64,000 bases of DNA from Mytilus californianus (taxonomy: Eukaryota > Mollusca > Bivalvia > Mytilida > Mytilidae), in assembly GCF_021869535.1 (NCBI RefSeq), contig NW_026262690.1, positions 17,137,001 to 17,201,000 on the forward strand. Reading direction: 5' to 3'. Positions within the stretch are counted from its first letter, which is position 1. Every line of letters starts with the position of its first letter. The notes beneath the pieces were generated by a model, which made no database searches, was not told the DNA's origin, and saw only the letters and a list, made by a program, of their open reading frames with translations. The translations under genes were made by a program, and so were the position numbers. This document shows positions 10,954-21,369 of the stretch, one piece after another.

Positions 10954-11055
10954 ATGATATCACCCATAATTGAAGACTCAGCTTCAGAACTGTATCAAAT
11001 GCTTGTTATATCAAACCCCATAAAAAACTATATAATGATAAAGGAGATATGAGGA

Positions 11056-11514
11056 AATCAAATAAAAAAATTCCGAAATGTTGTGCCAAATTCGGATAAG
11101 GCAATCTATGACTGGGGGTAGACAAACCTTAGTGTTTCGATTAATCAAACATGTTTTAAACAATAAATGTTCAGAAAACGAACAAATCAACGATATTTCA
11201 TGACGCCACAAATGTGTTAACTACTGGGCTGGTGATACCCTCGGGAACGAACCTTCCACAATCAGTGGCAGCGACACAGTGGTTATAATAACTCATCAAA
11301 GATGCAAGGCTTATTATATGGTACGCCAGACGCGTAAGTCTAGGGGTAGACAAACCTTAGTGGTTCGAATTATTCAACATTTAATAAACAGTAAATTAAA
11401 TATGAGCACATCAAAGCCATGTCATGTCAACACAAATGTGCTGTTCAAACTAGGAATCAGCAAAGTGATATTTATCCAGAAGCTAGCAAATTCAGTCATT
11501 GAACAATATAAAAA
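11056..11514 (+). repeat. Mussel interspersed repeat, family C, copy 2
   Basis: This is the duplicate of 3,440-3,892 with a few substitutions. It joins the 11,053 sequence directly because about 420 bp present in copy 1 are missing here. Confidence 0.7.
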
Positions 11515-12020
11515 ATAAGGAGATGTGGTATGAATGCCAACGAAACAACTATCCACCCAAGTTCAAATAAAGTGGATGTAAGCAATTATAGGCAACATTA
11601 TGGCCTTCAACAATGAGAAAAATCCATACCGTATAGTCGGCTCTAAAAGGCCCCGACATGAAAAATATGAAACAATTCAATTGAGATAACTAACGGTCTA
11701 ATTTATAACAAAACAATTTACGAAAACCAAATATGACAGACGTCAACCAACGACAACCATGGACCTACAGTCTCCTGACTTGGGACAGGCTCATAAAGAA
11801 TGTGGCGGGGTTAAACATGTTTGTGAGCGCTCAACCCTCCCCCTAACCTGAGACAGTGGTGTAACAGCACAACATAAGAACGAACTATAAAAATCAGTTG
11901 AAAAAAAAACTTAACTCATCAGATCGATACAAAGAAAAACATCAAACAAAAACACAGACATGACTTGGCAGGGTATATATCCATCCCTCATCCCTAACAG
12001 CAAAAAAGACACTTAACAAC
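11515..12020 (-). repeat. Family-1 3'-tail repeat, duplicate
   Basis: This is the copy-2 counterpart of 3,893-4,402, with the same ends and only scattered substitutions. Confidence 0.85.
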
Positions 12021-13007
12021 GTTTACAGTCGTTCTATAGTTAGTGTGACAAGTCTTGCTTGTAGTCGTGTAGAAAGACTTCAAACATAACTACTGGACTG
12101 ATGATTGACTATAATTTACTTTTGTTAGTTAATCTATTGTTTACAAGTTCGGTTTAGTAACGCTTCATATACCACAAGATTACCTTGTTTGGTTAAATTA
12201 TGCAATCAACACCCGATTGCCGTATAGAAAATTGACAAACAATAAGCCTATCGGGATTATTGATTTATTGATTGTTGGTTGCTTAACGTCCAGTGGCAAA
12301 TATTCCATGCATGTTCAGGACAATATCGTGATTTTAACGAGAGACTCAAAAACGAGGCTCGCCTAACGATATACGATCGGTCACCTCTCTTGTTGCTACT
12401 ACATTACAAATAAATCATGATGGGTTTTACAGTCATCATCTTTTATGGGTTAACATATTTAGCCTTGTAGTTTCAGACAGAAAAGAAATTTGAAATCTTA
12501 CAAAATCAGAATCATGAATTTACTCTGAATGAGTTGATACGAAAGTAATGCACATTTCTCGCAACGGAAAATTCACAGCATCGGGAAAAGATAATAAAAC
12601 CTTACTTATTCTACTAATTTTAAGGCAGTGGCTATTCTTCCGGCTAGCTGGGAAAATAGCACAACATGTCTATTCTTCCGGCAATAATGAAAAATAGCTT
12701 TTCTCTGCCATCATGCTATTATTCCGGCCATACATACTTCAATAGCCTATTCACCAATAAGTGAATGTCCCTATACTAGTAGTCTTTTTCCAATAGTTTT
12801 GACCACATATGATTCATAAAAAACTGAACTGTATAATACTAATCTGATTTTTTTCTACTTGTATTATTCATCAAACTGTTTTGTATTATCTTCCTTACCT
12901 ATTTTTCTTGGCTGTTATTTTAATTTCAATTACCTGACACTATACAGTAACAGTAAATGTGTACTGTTCTAATTAAATGTCAACATGAAATAAACTCACT
13001 TAAAAAA

Positions 13008-13275
13008 GTCTACTCACCTTTTTCACTTACCTTGCTTACACCTTCGCTCTGTGTTACTTGATAAAAATGATTATGACAGTAAAGGAATTTCTATATCAAA
13101 TTGGTCCTGAATTCACAAATATAGTATATTTGTGAATTTATGTCGGTTAAAATGGTCAGCAAATCTTGCAAATTCAGGACCAAATTGATATAGAAATTCC
13201 TTTACTGTCATAATCATTTTTATCAAGTAACACAGAGTGAAGTTGTAAGCAAGGTAAGTAAAATAGGTGAGTACA
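13008..13275. repeat. Full palindrome, copy 2
   Basis: Arms of about 105 bp (13,008-13,113 and 13,170-13,275) flank a 56-bp loop, which itself holds the small hairpin CACAAATATAGTATATTTGTG's inner repeat. TTAA lies just outside both ends (CACTTAA on the left, TTTAAGC on the right). That would suit a piggyBac-type short element, although the A/T runs make the TTAA evidence weak. No coding capacity is present. Confidence 0.88.
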
Positions 13276-13424
13276 TTTTTTTAAGCTATTAGCTTCTCTT
13301 CGGTGTTTAAAAATTCCCGATGACATTAATTGTATAAATTCAAATTATTTATCTCTAGTCTCTAGTTGTACTCACGCTATGTCTGCTATGCTATAAATAG
13401 TCTACATTCTATTGTGTTTGTCCC

Positions 13425-13665
13425 AAGTCAGGAGCCTGTAGTTCAGTGGTTGTCGTTGGTTCATGTCCGTCATATTTGCTTTTGTTTTAAATTAGGCCGT
13501 TAGTTTTCTCAATCGAATTGTTTCATATTTTTCATGTAGGGGCATTTTAAAGCCGACTATACGGTATGGGTTTTTCACATTGTCGAAGACTATACGGTAT
13601 GGGTTTTCTCATTGTCGAAGGCCATACGGTTGCCTATAACTGCATACATCCAATTAATTTTTACA
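13425..13665 (+). repeat. Family-1 3'-tail repeat, duplicate with internal repeat
   Basis: This is the copy-2 counterpart of 5,695-5,915. Here the block GACTATACGGTATGGGTTTT occurs twice in tandem (near 13,554 and 13,588), a local duplication of about 35 bp absent from copy 1. Confidence 0.8.
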
Positions 13666-14344
13666 CCCCAGTTCTATTGTTATTCTTCATAGTTTCTATT
13701 TCTGAAACAAGTGTAAATTGAATAGATCCATTGTTACGAATAACAATGGATTTTTACCACAGGGTATGACGAGCGGGGTTTCTGGAAACCCCTGCTTCTA
13801 CATCCTGAACACACAGTCCATTTTTATTCATTACAATAGAAATTGATTATTTTTTAGATAGCATGAACATAAGAAATTACTAATAGTGTTCACTACAAAT
13901 TGTTTTAAGATATTAAATAACACATTTTAGGAAATTCCAATAGCGAAAAAAATATTAAGCATCTATTTTGAATAAAAACAAATCCTTTAAGGGAAAAATA
14001 ATTTGATTGATAGGGTTGAAAAACTAAATAAAATTGTTCGCGATTTGCGAGAAAAACAATTTCTGACTCCGACAAAAAACCATACCCCCCCCCCCCCCTT
14101 TCGAAGTTAAAATGGTTGCTCCCTAAATACTCCTTTGCTTGAAGGTAACATTTTTGATAGCCAGTCTTATGTATCTATTCTAAAGCATTGACCTTAAAAA
14201 AAAACCGGGATTTTAACTCCATGACCCCATCCCCCCCCCCCCTTGGATCCCGGTCGTCGGGTTTCTAATCCAGACACACCTATCCCTCAGTGTGTCCGAA
14301 TATGAATGTTTGTTTATTCTCGAGAAGGGGGTGTACTTCTTTTT

Positions 14345-14545
14345 TTATAAAACCGTAACATAAAAAATACATTTATGATTACCTTCATTAAACTGATACA
14401 GGTAAGTACTTTGGGTAATAATATTGCCTTTATCTTTAGCCTCTTCTACCAAATTCAACGCTTGACTCAAAATGTCGTCCGTCTTATACCCGTCCATATT
14501 GACAACATATCTTTTTTTTTGTGATAAGAATGCTGAAACGGTCAA
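14345..14545 (-). other. Unassigned open frame inside composite
   Basis: This is a 66-codon minus-strand frame. The middle reads like ordinary protein (KRYVVNMDGYKTDDI, then NLVEEAKDKGNII). The same place in copy 1 (near 6,690) lost about 42 bp, removing much of it. No family is recognised. It could be a piece of captured host or transposon coding sequence. On the plus strand CAG|GTAAGT at about 14,400 resembles a splice donor, in the opposite sense to this frame. Confidence 0.2.
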
Positions 14546-14845
14546 CCTTGAACTGCTGATCCATATTAGCGCCAGGATTTAACGGGAATATGCAAATTTG
14601 AAAACAGCAACTTTGACATTTATAAAATCTACTCACTTGTCAAAGTTTGAAAGAACATAGCCAAAGTAAGGTTACTAGTGGGGTTTCATGTAAAAAAATG
14701 TTTTTCTTATAAATCATGGTTCGATTTTGTCAATAAATATGCTATCCGTTCTTTTTCATTTAATAATCAATTTTCACAAATATAGGGTTTAGCATTGGGT
14801 GTAAGTTAGTTATACACTTTCTTATCCAGACACACCTATCCCTCG

Positions 14846-15616
14846 GTGTATAACTATTTCGGATATCTGGTGGATAGTTGTCTCATTGACAATCGTACCA
14901 CATATGCTTATATTTCTAGGTACGGAAAGATGTTTAGCTGTATTCAAAAAATGTTGAATGTGTTTAATACATGGTGTCTCAATAATCATAATGAGCTGAC
15001 AGTTAATATAAATAAATCTAAGATCATACATTTTAGAAATCCAGCTGTTTTACAAACTAAATGTAGTTTTTCTATTGGTGGTAATGTTATAGAATGTGTA
15101 AAAAGTTATCAATACTTAGGCTTGCTACTGAATGAATTTTTAGATTATCAGTTAATGGCTAAAGCAGTAGCAAAGCCAGCCAGTAGAGCATTAGGATTGT
15201 TAATTGTGAAGAGTAAAACACATAGTGGTTTCCAGCACAAATGTTTTTCAAAACTGTATGATACAATGGTATGGTCAATTATTAGTTATGGTGCAGGTAT
15301 TTGGGGAACCAGGGACTTTTCATGCATAAATGCAGTCCAAAACAGGGCCATGGGATTTTTCATGGGAGATGGCAAATATACACCAAATGATGCCATAGCT
15401 GGTGATATGGACTGGAAACCACCATGCGTTAAACAATGGTCAAGTGTCTTGAGACAATGGGCTAGGTGTTCCATGATGGACCCACACAGGATGAATTTTA
15501 AAATTTTGAAATGTCCCATACGAAAGTGCAATACTAAAATTAAGAATTGGAGCTTTAGAGTTATAGAGATGTTTTTAAATGGTATAATTATGAGCAATAT
15601 TGTTATTTTGAAATAA
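14846..15616 (+). CDS. 256-codon frame: LINE RT C-terminal part fused to repeat-derived start
   Basis: This is the longest open frame in the window. Residues about 46-62 carry NNHNELTVNINKSKI, and YLG follows at 90-92. Residues 141-155 read MVWSIISYGAGIWG, and AVQNRAM with GDGKYTPN at 163-181 precedes GDMDWKPP at 186-193. These fit the thumb and connection region after the catalytic palm of a LINE RT. The palm with its YxDD box is absent, so it cannot polymerise. Residues 1 to about 19 come from the 3'-tail repeat (GATATCTGGTGGATAGTTGT on the DNA), so the start codon is not that of the LINE. It is a 5'-truncated pseudogene fragment kept open by chance or youth. Downstream stops cut off the zinc-knuckle region near 15,889-15,920. 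Confidence 0.8.
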   Translation: MYNYFGYLVDSCLIDNRTTYAYISRYGKMFSCIQKMLNVFNTWCLNNHNELTVNINKSKIIHFRNPAVLQTKCSFSIGGNVIECVKSYQYLGLLLNEFLDYQLMAKAVAKPASRALGLLIVKSKTHSGFQHKCFSKLYDTMVWSIISYGAGIWGTRDFSCINAVQNRAMGFFMGDGKYTPNDAIAGDMDWKPPCVKQWSSVLRQWARCSMMDPHRMNFKILKCPIRKCNTKIKNWSFRVIEMFLNGIIMSNIVILK

Positions 15617-16365
15617 ATGTATTGAACAAAAATTGTATTAAACAAATTGAGGAAGATGTATTTAATAAATTCAAGTCAAACTGGTGTACAAGAGTTGCTG
15701 CGTATGCAGGAGAAAGTAAATTGAGGACTTACAAATTGTTTAAAAATAATTATTGTACTGAAACTTATTTGAAAATTTATTCTGTCAATTAAAAACAGAA
15801 GTGCTTTTGCAAGATTTAGATGTGGGGTAGCTCCACAAAAAATAGAAACAAAAAGGTATGAAAGAAAAGAAGTCCACGAGAGGACATGTTTTAACTGTAG
15901 CTCTACTATTGAAGATGAACTTCGTGTCATTTTAAAATGACCATTATATGTTACAGTAGATTTAAGACAAATCATGATACATGAAGCTATAATTTTTATG
16001 AATGTTTTATCTTATAATCAGAAAGTGAAAAATTTATATTTGTATTTAATAACGACAATGTTGCTGCTATAGTTGCCAAAACCTGCAACAATATTTTATT
16101 GAGAAGAAACAGTATTTTATTTCACTAGTTCTTAAAGAAACAAATGTTTTACTTTCATTAAGTATAAATGGACACTGTAAATTTTAAATGTAAATGTGTA
16201 AAAATATGTTTATATGTATATATTATGTCTTAAAAGTCTCTCATAAATCATTTTTAAGATTGGTGCATACAATGCAAATGTTTTAATGTTTAATGTTTAT
16301 TTCTATGAATCTCATTTTATGTTTGTATGTGAGGAGGCTATAATAAAATGTTGAATCTGAATCTG
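14907..16365 (+). mobile_element. LINE 3' part, copy 2
   Basis: The segment starts near TATTTCTAGGTACGG, where it meets the 3'-tail repeat. It includes the RT C-terminal frame, a degraded zinc-knuckle tail and a 3' region with AGGCTATAATAAAATG. It ends in two GAATCT-type repeats. It is 5'-truncated, as most LINE insertions are. A second open frame on the minus strand (15,286-15,645) is a shadow of it. Confidence 0.85.
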
Positions 16366-16704
16366 TATTGTTTAAATTTTTCTATACAGTAATCAGTAAT
16401 TGATTGATTAATTGAACCAATCAAGGCAATCTTGTGGTACATGAAGCGTTACTAAAGGAACGTGTAAAGAAAAGATTAACTAACAAAAGTAAATTATAGT
16501 CAATTATCAGTCCAGTGGTTATGTTTGTAATCTTTCTATACGACTACTAGCAAGACTTGTCACACTAACTATAGAACGACCGTAACTGCATGTAATTACG
16601 GTTTATACATATTAACACTTGCCTGGAGAGATTGGTTGATCACAATGCTATCAAAATCTCGATAAATGTGGTAATATTGATTAACAAATTGTGATCTCAT
16701 ATTA

Positions 16705-18344
16705 GACATTTTCGAAAACTTATCGACACTGACGCTTACACCTATGCCTAGTTCGACAGGTAACCTTTTTAGGTGGGGTCATCTCAAGGTGTACAATGAG
16801 CACAGGCAAATAAAAAAATATATATATAATTTACACTTTAAATACTGTATAAAAAAATATTTTCAATTATTTGTTGATTTATTGGCTCTGCTTAGAAGCT
16901 GAGAATTGACCGATCTTCATATTATAATTTTTAAAAAAGGGGGAAGGCTTTTTGCGAATGAGTAGAACTTTCTACAGAAAGTCAGGATTCTACTTCGTCA
17001 AAATCATCTCTCAAAAACGCCGATTAATTTTTTCAATCGTGAAAATGGAAGCCATTGTAGGGATGACCCGCGCGGTCAACTTAGCTCTTGAAAACCGATA
17101 AATTTATCCACTTGGCATAATTACGATCCTTACATGACAGTTGTGTTTAACAAAAACAACAAATGTATCTACTAGCTATAAAGCATCTCGTGTACTTTTA
17201 GGCCTTTTGTCAACTAAAAACTATTGTCTGGTTGGTTTTCAGGGGGAAATTTTGAAAGTAAATAAAAACATTAAAAAAATTCTATTTCAGTATTATGTGG
17301 AAGGGCAGACTAAACATTTGCAGAGGTTGAAGAATAATTAACCTAGATTACACACACGAAAATGTTTTTTTTTTTTTTTTAGTTATGAGATCCACTTTAA
17401 TGTCCTGGACTTTTTGTATAAATCCAAGAAGGAGTTAGTGAACAACATTTGTCCCACTTTTTTTTTATACATTTCATAAATAAAAGAATTAATATGCCTA
17501 AATTTTTCACTAAAAAATGAATAAACGAAAGTAAAACAAAATACAACTAAGAAATACACTTCAAGTTTAAACATTTGAAATAGCACGAAGCTTTTCTTAT
17601 TTTATTCAAACACACCTACTCTGTTGTTATGACACATTAGAAAGGTATTTCAATTGACCCATATATTTCCTGTTTTGGTACTGTGAATGTGTAATGTTAT
17701 TATATCAAAATGTAGCCTAAACATATAAAAAAAATAATGGATCTGAAGCGAGACTGATGTATCAATATTTTTGCTTTATACGTATTCAGGACAAAACAGT
17801 CAACTCAAACACGCTTGAACGTAAAAAGGTGTACCCGATTTTCTCTTTTGATAAGATGAATACCCATTTTGGTTATTTTATCCCAAAAAACTACATGAAA
17901 TGTAATTTACTGCTTGAAAAAGATCAATCAGTATAATTCGACAATTAGAAGAAAACAGTTGGAATATCACAAATCATCACTAAAAAGAATTCCAAAATTG
18001 ATGAGAGGACTTTGTGTTTCTAGCTCAGATTTTGAATTAAAAACTATAGAAAACCAACTAACAAATAATTAATTTATATTTTTTCTACCTCTGCTGAGTC
18101 AAACAAAGTTTTACGAGGGGAGTTTTTTTCTTTTATGGGATATACATCCTATTTGCAGGGTCGCCATATTAAAAATATATGCGTTTATTTTTAAATATAA
18201 TTGATCTCGTTAATATAGTTATAACTGTTAAATTAAATTCATTTTGTGTATTTTGACATTTTGATACGGTCCCTCAATTTTTTTGGTCAGTGTAGGTATC
18301 GGTGTCGGTATAAGTGTCCGTGTAGATGACTTTTCGAAAATGTC
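16705..18344. mobile_element. TIR element X1, 1,640 bp, only in copy 2
   Basis: It begins GACATTTTCGAAAACTTATC and ends in the inverse, ACTTTTCGAAAATGTC. Imperfect inverted similarity runs about 45 bp. It is flanked by exact TATTA (16,700-16,704 and 18,345-18,349). Copy 1 has the uninterrupted site CTCATATTAGACC at 8,774-8,785. Inside are AT-rich DNA and short frames without a recognised domain (for example 17,141-17,341), so it is probably non-autonomous. Its ends resemble those of X2 (GACATTTTCGA versus GACCTTTTCAA), which hints at related mobilising enzymes. Confidence 0.88.
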
Positions 18345-18848
18345 TATTAGACCTTTTCAACAATTGTCTACACCTACAATTGAGAACGACTACGACAGGT
18401 GAGATATGAAGGGTCGTCTCAAAAATGAAATTTATAAAAATATTATTGATCGCATATGATTATTTAGATTGCTACTGAGAACTATTCAACATGACGTGTA
18501 TAAAAGCAATTGATGTGTACCTACCTTATTTTGTTTATAAAGTATTTGCTTATCAAAATTAAACTTATTTTTGAATTGACTATGAAGAAAAGGAAGGACT
18601 TCAATGTTTCATTTCTTTTAGACGTCGAGTTGGAAAATGAAAAAAAAAAACCAAACAAACACACAAAAACAAACCTGTATTTTGTGGTAGATGTTTAATT
18701 AATCATTGTTTTATATCTGTCGACTAGGACAGTACATGTTTTTACAATGTCTGTTAATTTTGGCTTCGGATGCCTCAATGTACTCATTACTTTATTCCTT
18801 TTTAATTCATCAATTTAATATTTAACTTGAAATCGATATTGAGCGACA

Positions 18849-19022
18849 ATGCAATTTAAATTTCGTCTCTTTCTCTTTAAATTATCCGGTTTACTGTGCC
18901 GTCGCTTGACCTGCTCCCGGCCGGCAACCAGATGCCGTAGCTGCCCAGAGATAGAGGAGGAAGCTGATGAATTACCTCGCCCTAAGGAACCTCATTCGCG
19001 AGAATCAGCTGGAGTACAATAA
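18849..19022 (+). other. 57-codon frame in X2, unknown
   Basis: The frame starts MQFKFRLFLFKLSG. It continues with four cysteines within about 16 residues (CRRLTCSRPATRCRSC), then an acidic EIEEEADE stretch. The distal half is much more GC-rich than its neighbours. It may be a leftover of a transposase or of captured coding DNA. I recognise no family, and the frame is broken in copy 1. Confidence 0.22.
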
Positions 19023-19459
19023 ATTCACAACAAAATAGATACCAAGATTTTGAAAGGCACTTGGTGTTTCTTCTGATTCAGATACAGATTCAAATCGTAA
19101 TTTTTGTTTCCCTTTTCTTTCTATATTTATGACTTCCACACTGCAATGACAACAAGCTCTGTTGAGATATAAATATCATACGCATTACTGAAGAGACAAT
19201 ACTTGTCAATTTGAGCATGTGGCGCGGACGTGAAAAATGGTGCCATTGATGTTTCCGGTTCATTTGAAACACATCATCTTTAATATGGTATCTTGAAGCG
19301 GGGTAGTCCCTCGTAACTAAATTATCGATGTAGCCTTTTCCGTTGACCTATAAACCAATGGGCGTTTACCCCTCCCAAAATTGAATGTGTACAACAAGTG
19401 ACGTGAAGATCGATTGAAAAACACAAACTCTAGAGGACGAACCGACAGTCCTGTTACAA

Positions 19460-20155
19460 CATAAAAATAAGGAGATGTGGTATGATTGCCAATGAGACAA
19501 CTATCCACCAAAGTTGTAATGATTGATTGATTGTTGGTTGCTTAACTTCCAGTGGCAAATATTTCATGCATATTCAAGACGAGAACAAAATAACAATAAA
19601 CACAATAGGTAGGTTCTGTAATAGAGGCGTCCGGGGTCAATGTCGGAGAAATTTAGACTGCCACGGGAAATGAGGGTATATTGGATAGGGACAGAAATTT
19701 AGCCTTGCAACAGGTCATCTACGGACCCCTCAAAGAGTTGTTGCAAGGGTTCTTAACGTGCAAAGAGCGTGGCACTCTCTTTACACGAGGCATCGGATTT
19801 AACGTCCCCATTCTGACCTGACGTCAAAGTTGTAATGAAGTGAATTTAAGCAATTATAGGTAACCGTACGGCTTTCAACAATGAGAAAAACACATACCGT
19901 ATAATCGACTATAAAAGGCCCCGACATGAAAAAAATGAAACAATCCAATTGAGAAAACTAACGGCCTAATCTATAACAAAACAATTTAAGAAAAACAAAT
20001 ATGACAGACATGAACCAACGACAACCACTGAACTGCAGGCTCCTGACTTTTGACAAGCAAATACAGAATGTGGCAGGGTTAAAGATTTTTGTGAGCGCTC
20101 AACCCTCCCCTAACGTGGAATAATGGTGTAGCAGCACAACATAAGAACCAACTAT
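19460..20155 (-). repeat. Family-1 3'-tail repeat split by short retroposon, copy 2
   Basis: The tail starts at GGAGATGTGGTATGATTGCC near 19,470, is interrupted by the retroposon, and resumes at 19,825. It continues beyond the copy-1 cut through ATGACAGACATGAACCAACG and CAACCCTCCCC to about 20,155. Confidence 0.85.
19523..19824 (-). mobile_element. Short SINE-like retroposon, copy 2
   Basis: This is the duplicate of the insert at 10,509-10,810, with the same 14-bp flanking repeats (19,509-19,522 and 19,825-19,838). The insertion therefore predates the segmental duplication. Confidence 0.85.
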
Positions 20156-20245
20156 AAATGTGTTCCTTCCACAAATTTTATAAATAGCAGTACAAAAACG
20201 AATTTATCGCTATTGAAACAATCTGCGTTGACAGACACGCTTATC

Positions 20246-20542
20246 TATGGGAAGGACCATTTAACTTCAAAAAGGGGGGGGGGGGGGGGGGGGGGGGTGG
20301 TTGTGATTTTTCCTAACAAAATATCCTGATCCCCAATTTGATAAGAAAAATATTGTGGTCTAGCAGATGAAAAAAAATTATTCTGAATCCAGATTTTCCT
20401 CATACTTTATAGTGTTAAATTTTGAAGAAAAAAAATTTGATTGATAGCATCGAAAAACTTTTTAAAAAATCTGACTCAGACAAAAAACCATAACCCCCCC
20501 CCCCCCCCCCCCCCCCCCTTAAATTTAAATGGTTGCTCCCTA
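20246..20542. mobile_element. Short inverted-repeat element with poly-G/poly-C, inside X2
   Basis: It starts TATGGGAAGGACCATTTAAC and ends in the inverse, ATGGTTGCTCCCTA. A G run (about 20,273-20,298) and a C run (about 20,491-20,518) are placed symmetrically. The interior holds TATTCTGAATCC-like and GATCCCCAATTT motifs shared with 21,110-21,369. It is non-coding and MITE-like. The frame of prolines across the C run is an artefact. Confidence 0.75.
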
Positions 20543-20812
20543 AATACTCACATAAAATTTAACAAGAAAAAAACTCAAAAAGGACAATGTGAAATGATTG
20601 CAGTATTGTTTAATAAATTCAACTTAAAATGTTGTATAAATACATTTCATTATAATATTAAACAAAAGAGAAAGGTATAATTCATATTTGTTTGAAATAT
20701 GTTCTTACCTCAAAAAAGTGCAAAATCGATTTTTTTAATTTTGAGACGACCCTTCATTTTACCTGTAAACTGTAGGAGTCATTAGTCGGTGTCGAGAGTT
20801 GTTGAAAAGGTC

Positions 20813-21109
20813 TATTTGTGATACGACTTTGCCCGTAGCAGAGCTATAGAAAAACAGTACATTAACTGATGATACATGGACACTTTTTAGATGATACTCG
20901 GACACTTTTTAGTTGTTACACGGACACCTTTTATGAATAGAATCACTCGTGCATGATCAGTGAGTTCATGGGCACTTTAAATTTCAATTAGATTTGATTT
21001 TTTGTTTCACCGACATATTTTCTGTCTTTTTCATTAAAATATTTACGTTGGCATCAATAACTATATTTTTTCAAACAATTCCAGTATATTACTATTCATA
21101 TCAGTACAC
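20813..21109. other. Flank right of X2
   Basis: No gene is recognised. Near 20,875-20,930 the phrase GGACACTTTTTAG and a relative of it occur three times at intervals of about 28 bp, a small degenerate tandem repeat. Confidence 0.4.
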
Positions 21110-21369
21110 TAAGGGATTGACCATTTAACTTCAAAATGGGGGTTATGGTTTTTTCCAAAAAAAATATTCTGATCCCCAATTTTATGAGATAAAATATATT
21201 GTGGTCAAGCAGATGACAAAATAATGTTCTGACTCCTGATTTTCCGATTACCGTATATAATAGTGCTAATTTCGAAAAAAAATATTTGGGTGATAGCGTT
21301 GAAAAACTAAGTATTTTCTTACTCAGAAAAAAACATACCCCCCTTTTGAAGCTAAATGGTCGGTCCGTA
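21110..21369. mobile_element. Short inverted-repeat element (MITE-like), 260 bp
   Basis: It starts TAAGGGATTGACCATTTAAC and ends GGTCGGTCCGTA. Terminal inverted similarity extends about 45 bp through the short G and C runs. TA is present at both tips. It is a second, better-ordered member of the family at 20,246-20,542, with shorter homopolymers. A minus-strand open frame across it is not a gene. Confidence 0.78.

Larger units (their letters stand above)
12021..16586. mobile_element. Composite bounded by inverted arms, copy 2
   Basis: This is the duplicate of 4,400-8,664, with arms at 12,021-12,244 and 16,366-16,586. It is about 300 bp longer because the palindrome and LINE are better preserved. 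The LINE tail again ends exactly at the inner edge of the right arm. Confidence 0.65.
10954..19967. repeat. Tandem segmental duplication, copy 2 (about 9.0 kb)
   Basis: This is the second copy of the unit at 2,911-10,953. It ends near 19,967, where the 3'-tail repeat continues past the point at which copy 1 was cut. Its extra length comes mainly from the 1,640-bp X1 element, a fuller palindrome and an undeleted LINE. It has its own deletions of about 420 bp near 11,054 and 546 bp near 19,137. Because the right breakpoint lies inside X2, X2 is complete only here. Confidence 0.92.
18350..20812. mobile_element. TIR DNA element X2, 2,463 bp
   Basis: It begins GACCTTTTCAACAATTGTC and ends in the inverse, GTTGTTGAAAAGGTC. 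Similarity continues inward for about 85 bp, including GAAGGGTCGTCTCAAAA near both ends. TATTA precedes it and TATTT follows it, so a 5-bp target copy with one change, or a TA target, are both possible. It carries nested cargo: a 3'-tail repeat, the short retroposon and a poly-G/C inverted-repeat element. No transposase was recognised, so it is called non-autonomous. The superfamily is unassigned. Confidence 0.75.

Noticed and set aside
20441..20680. Frame with a polyproline run
   Set aside because: The prolines come from the poly-C tract of an inverted-repeat element.
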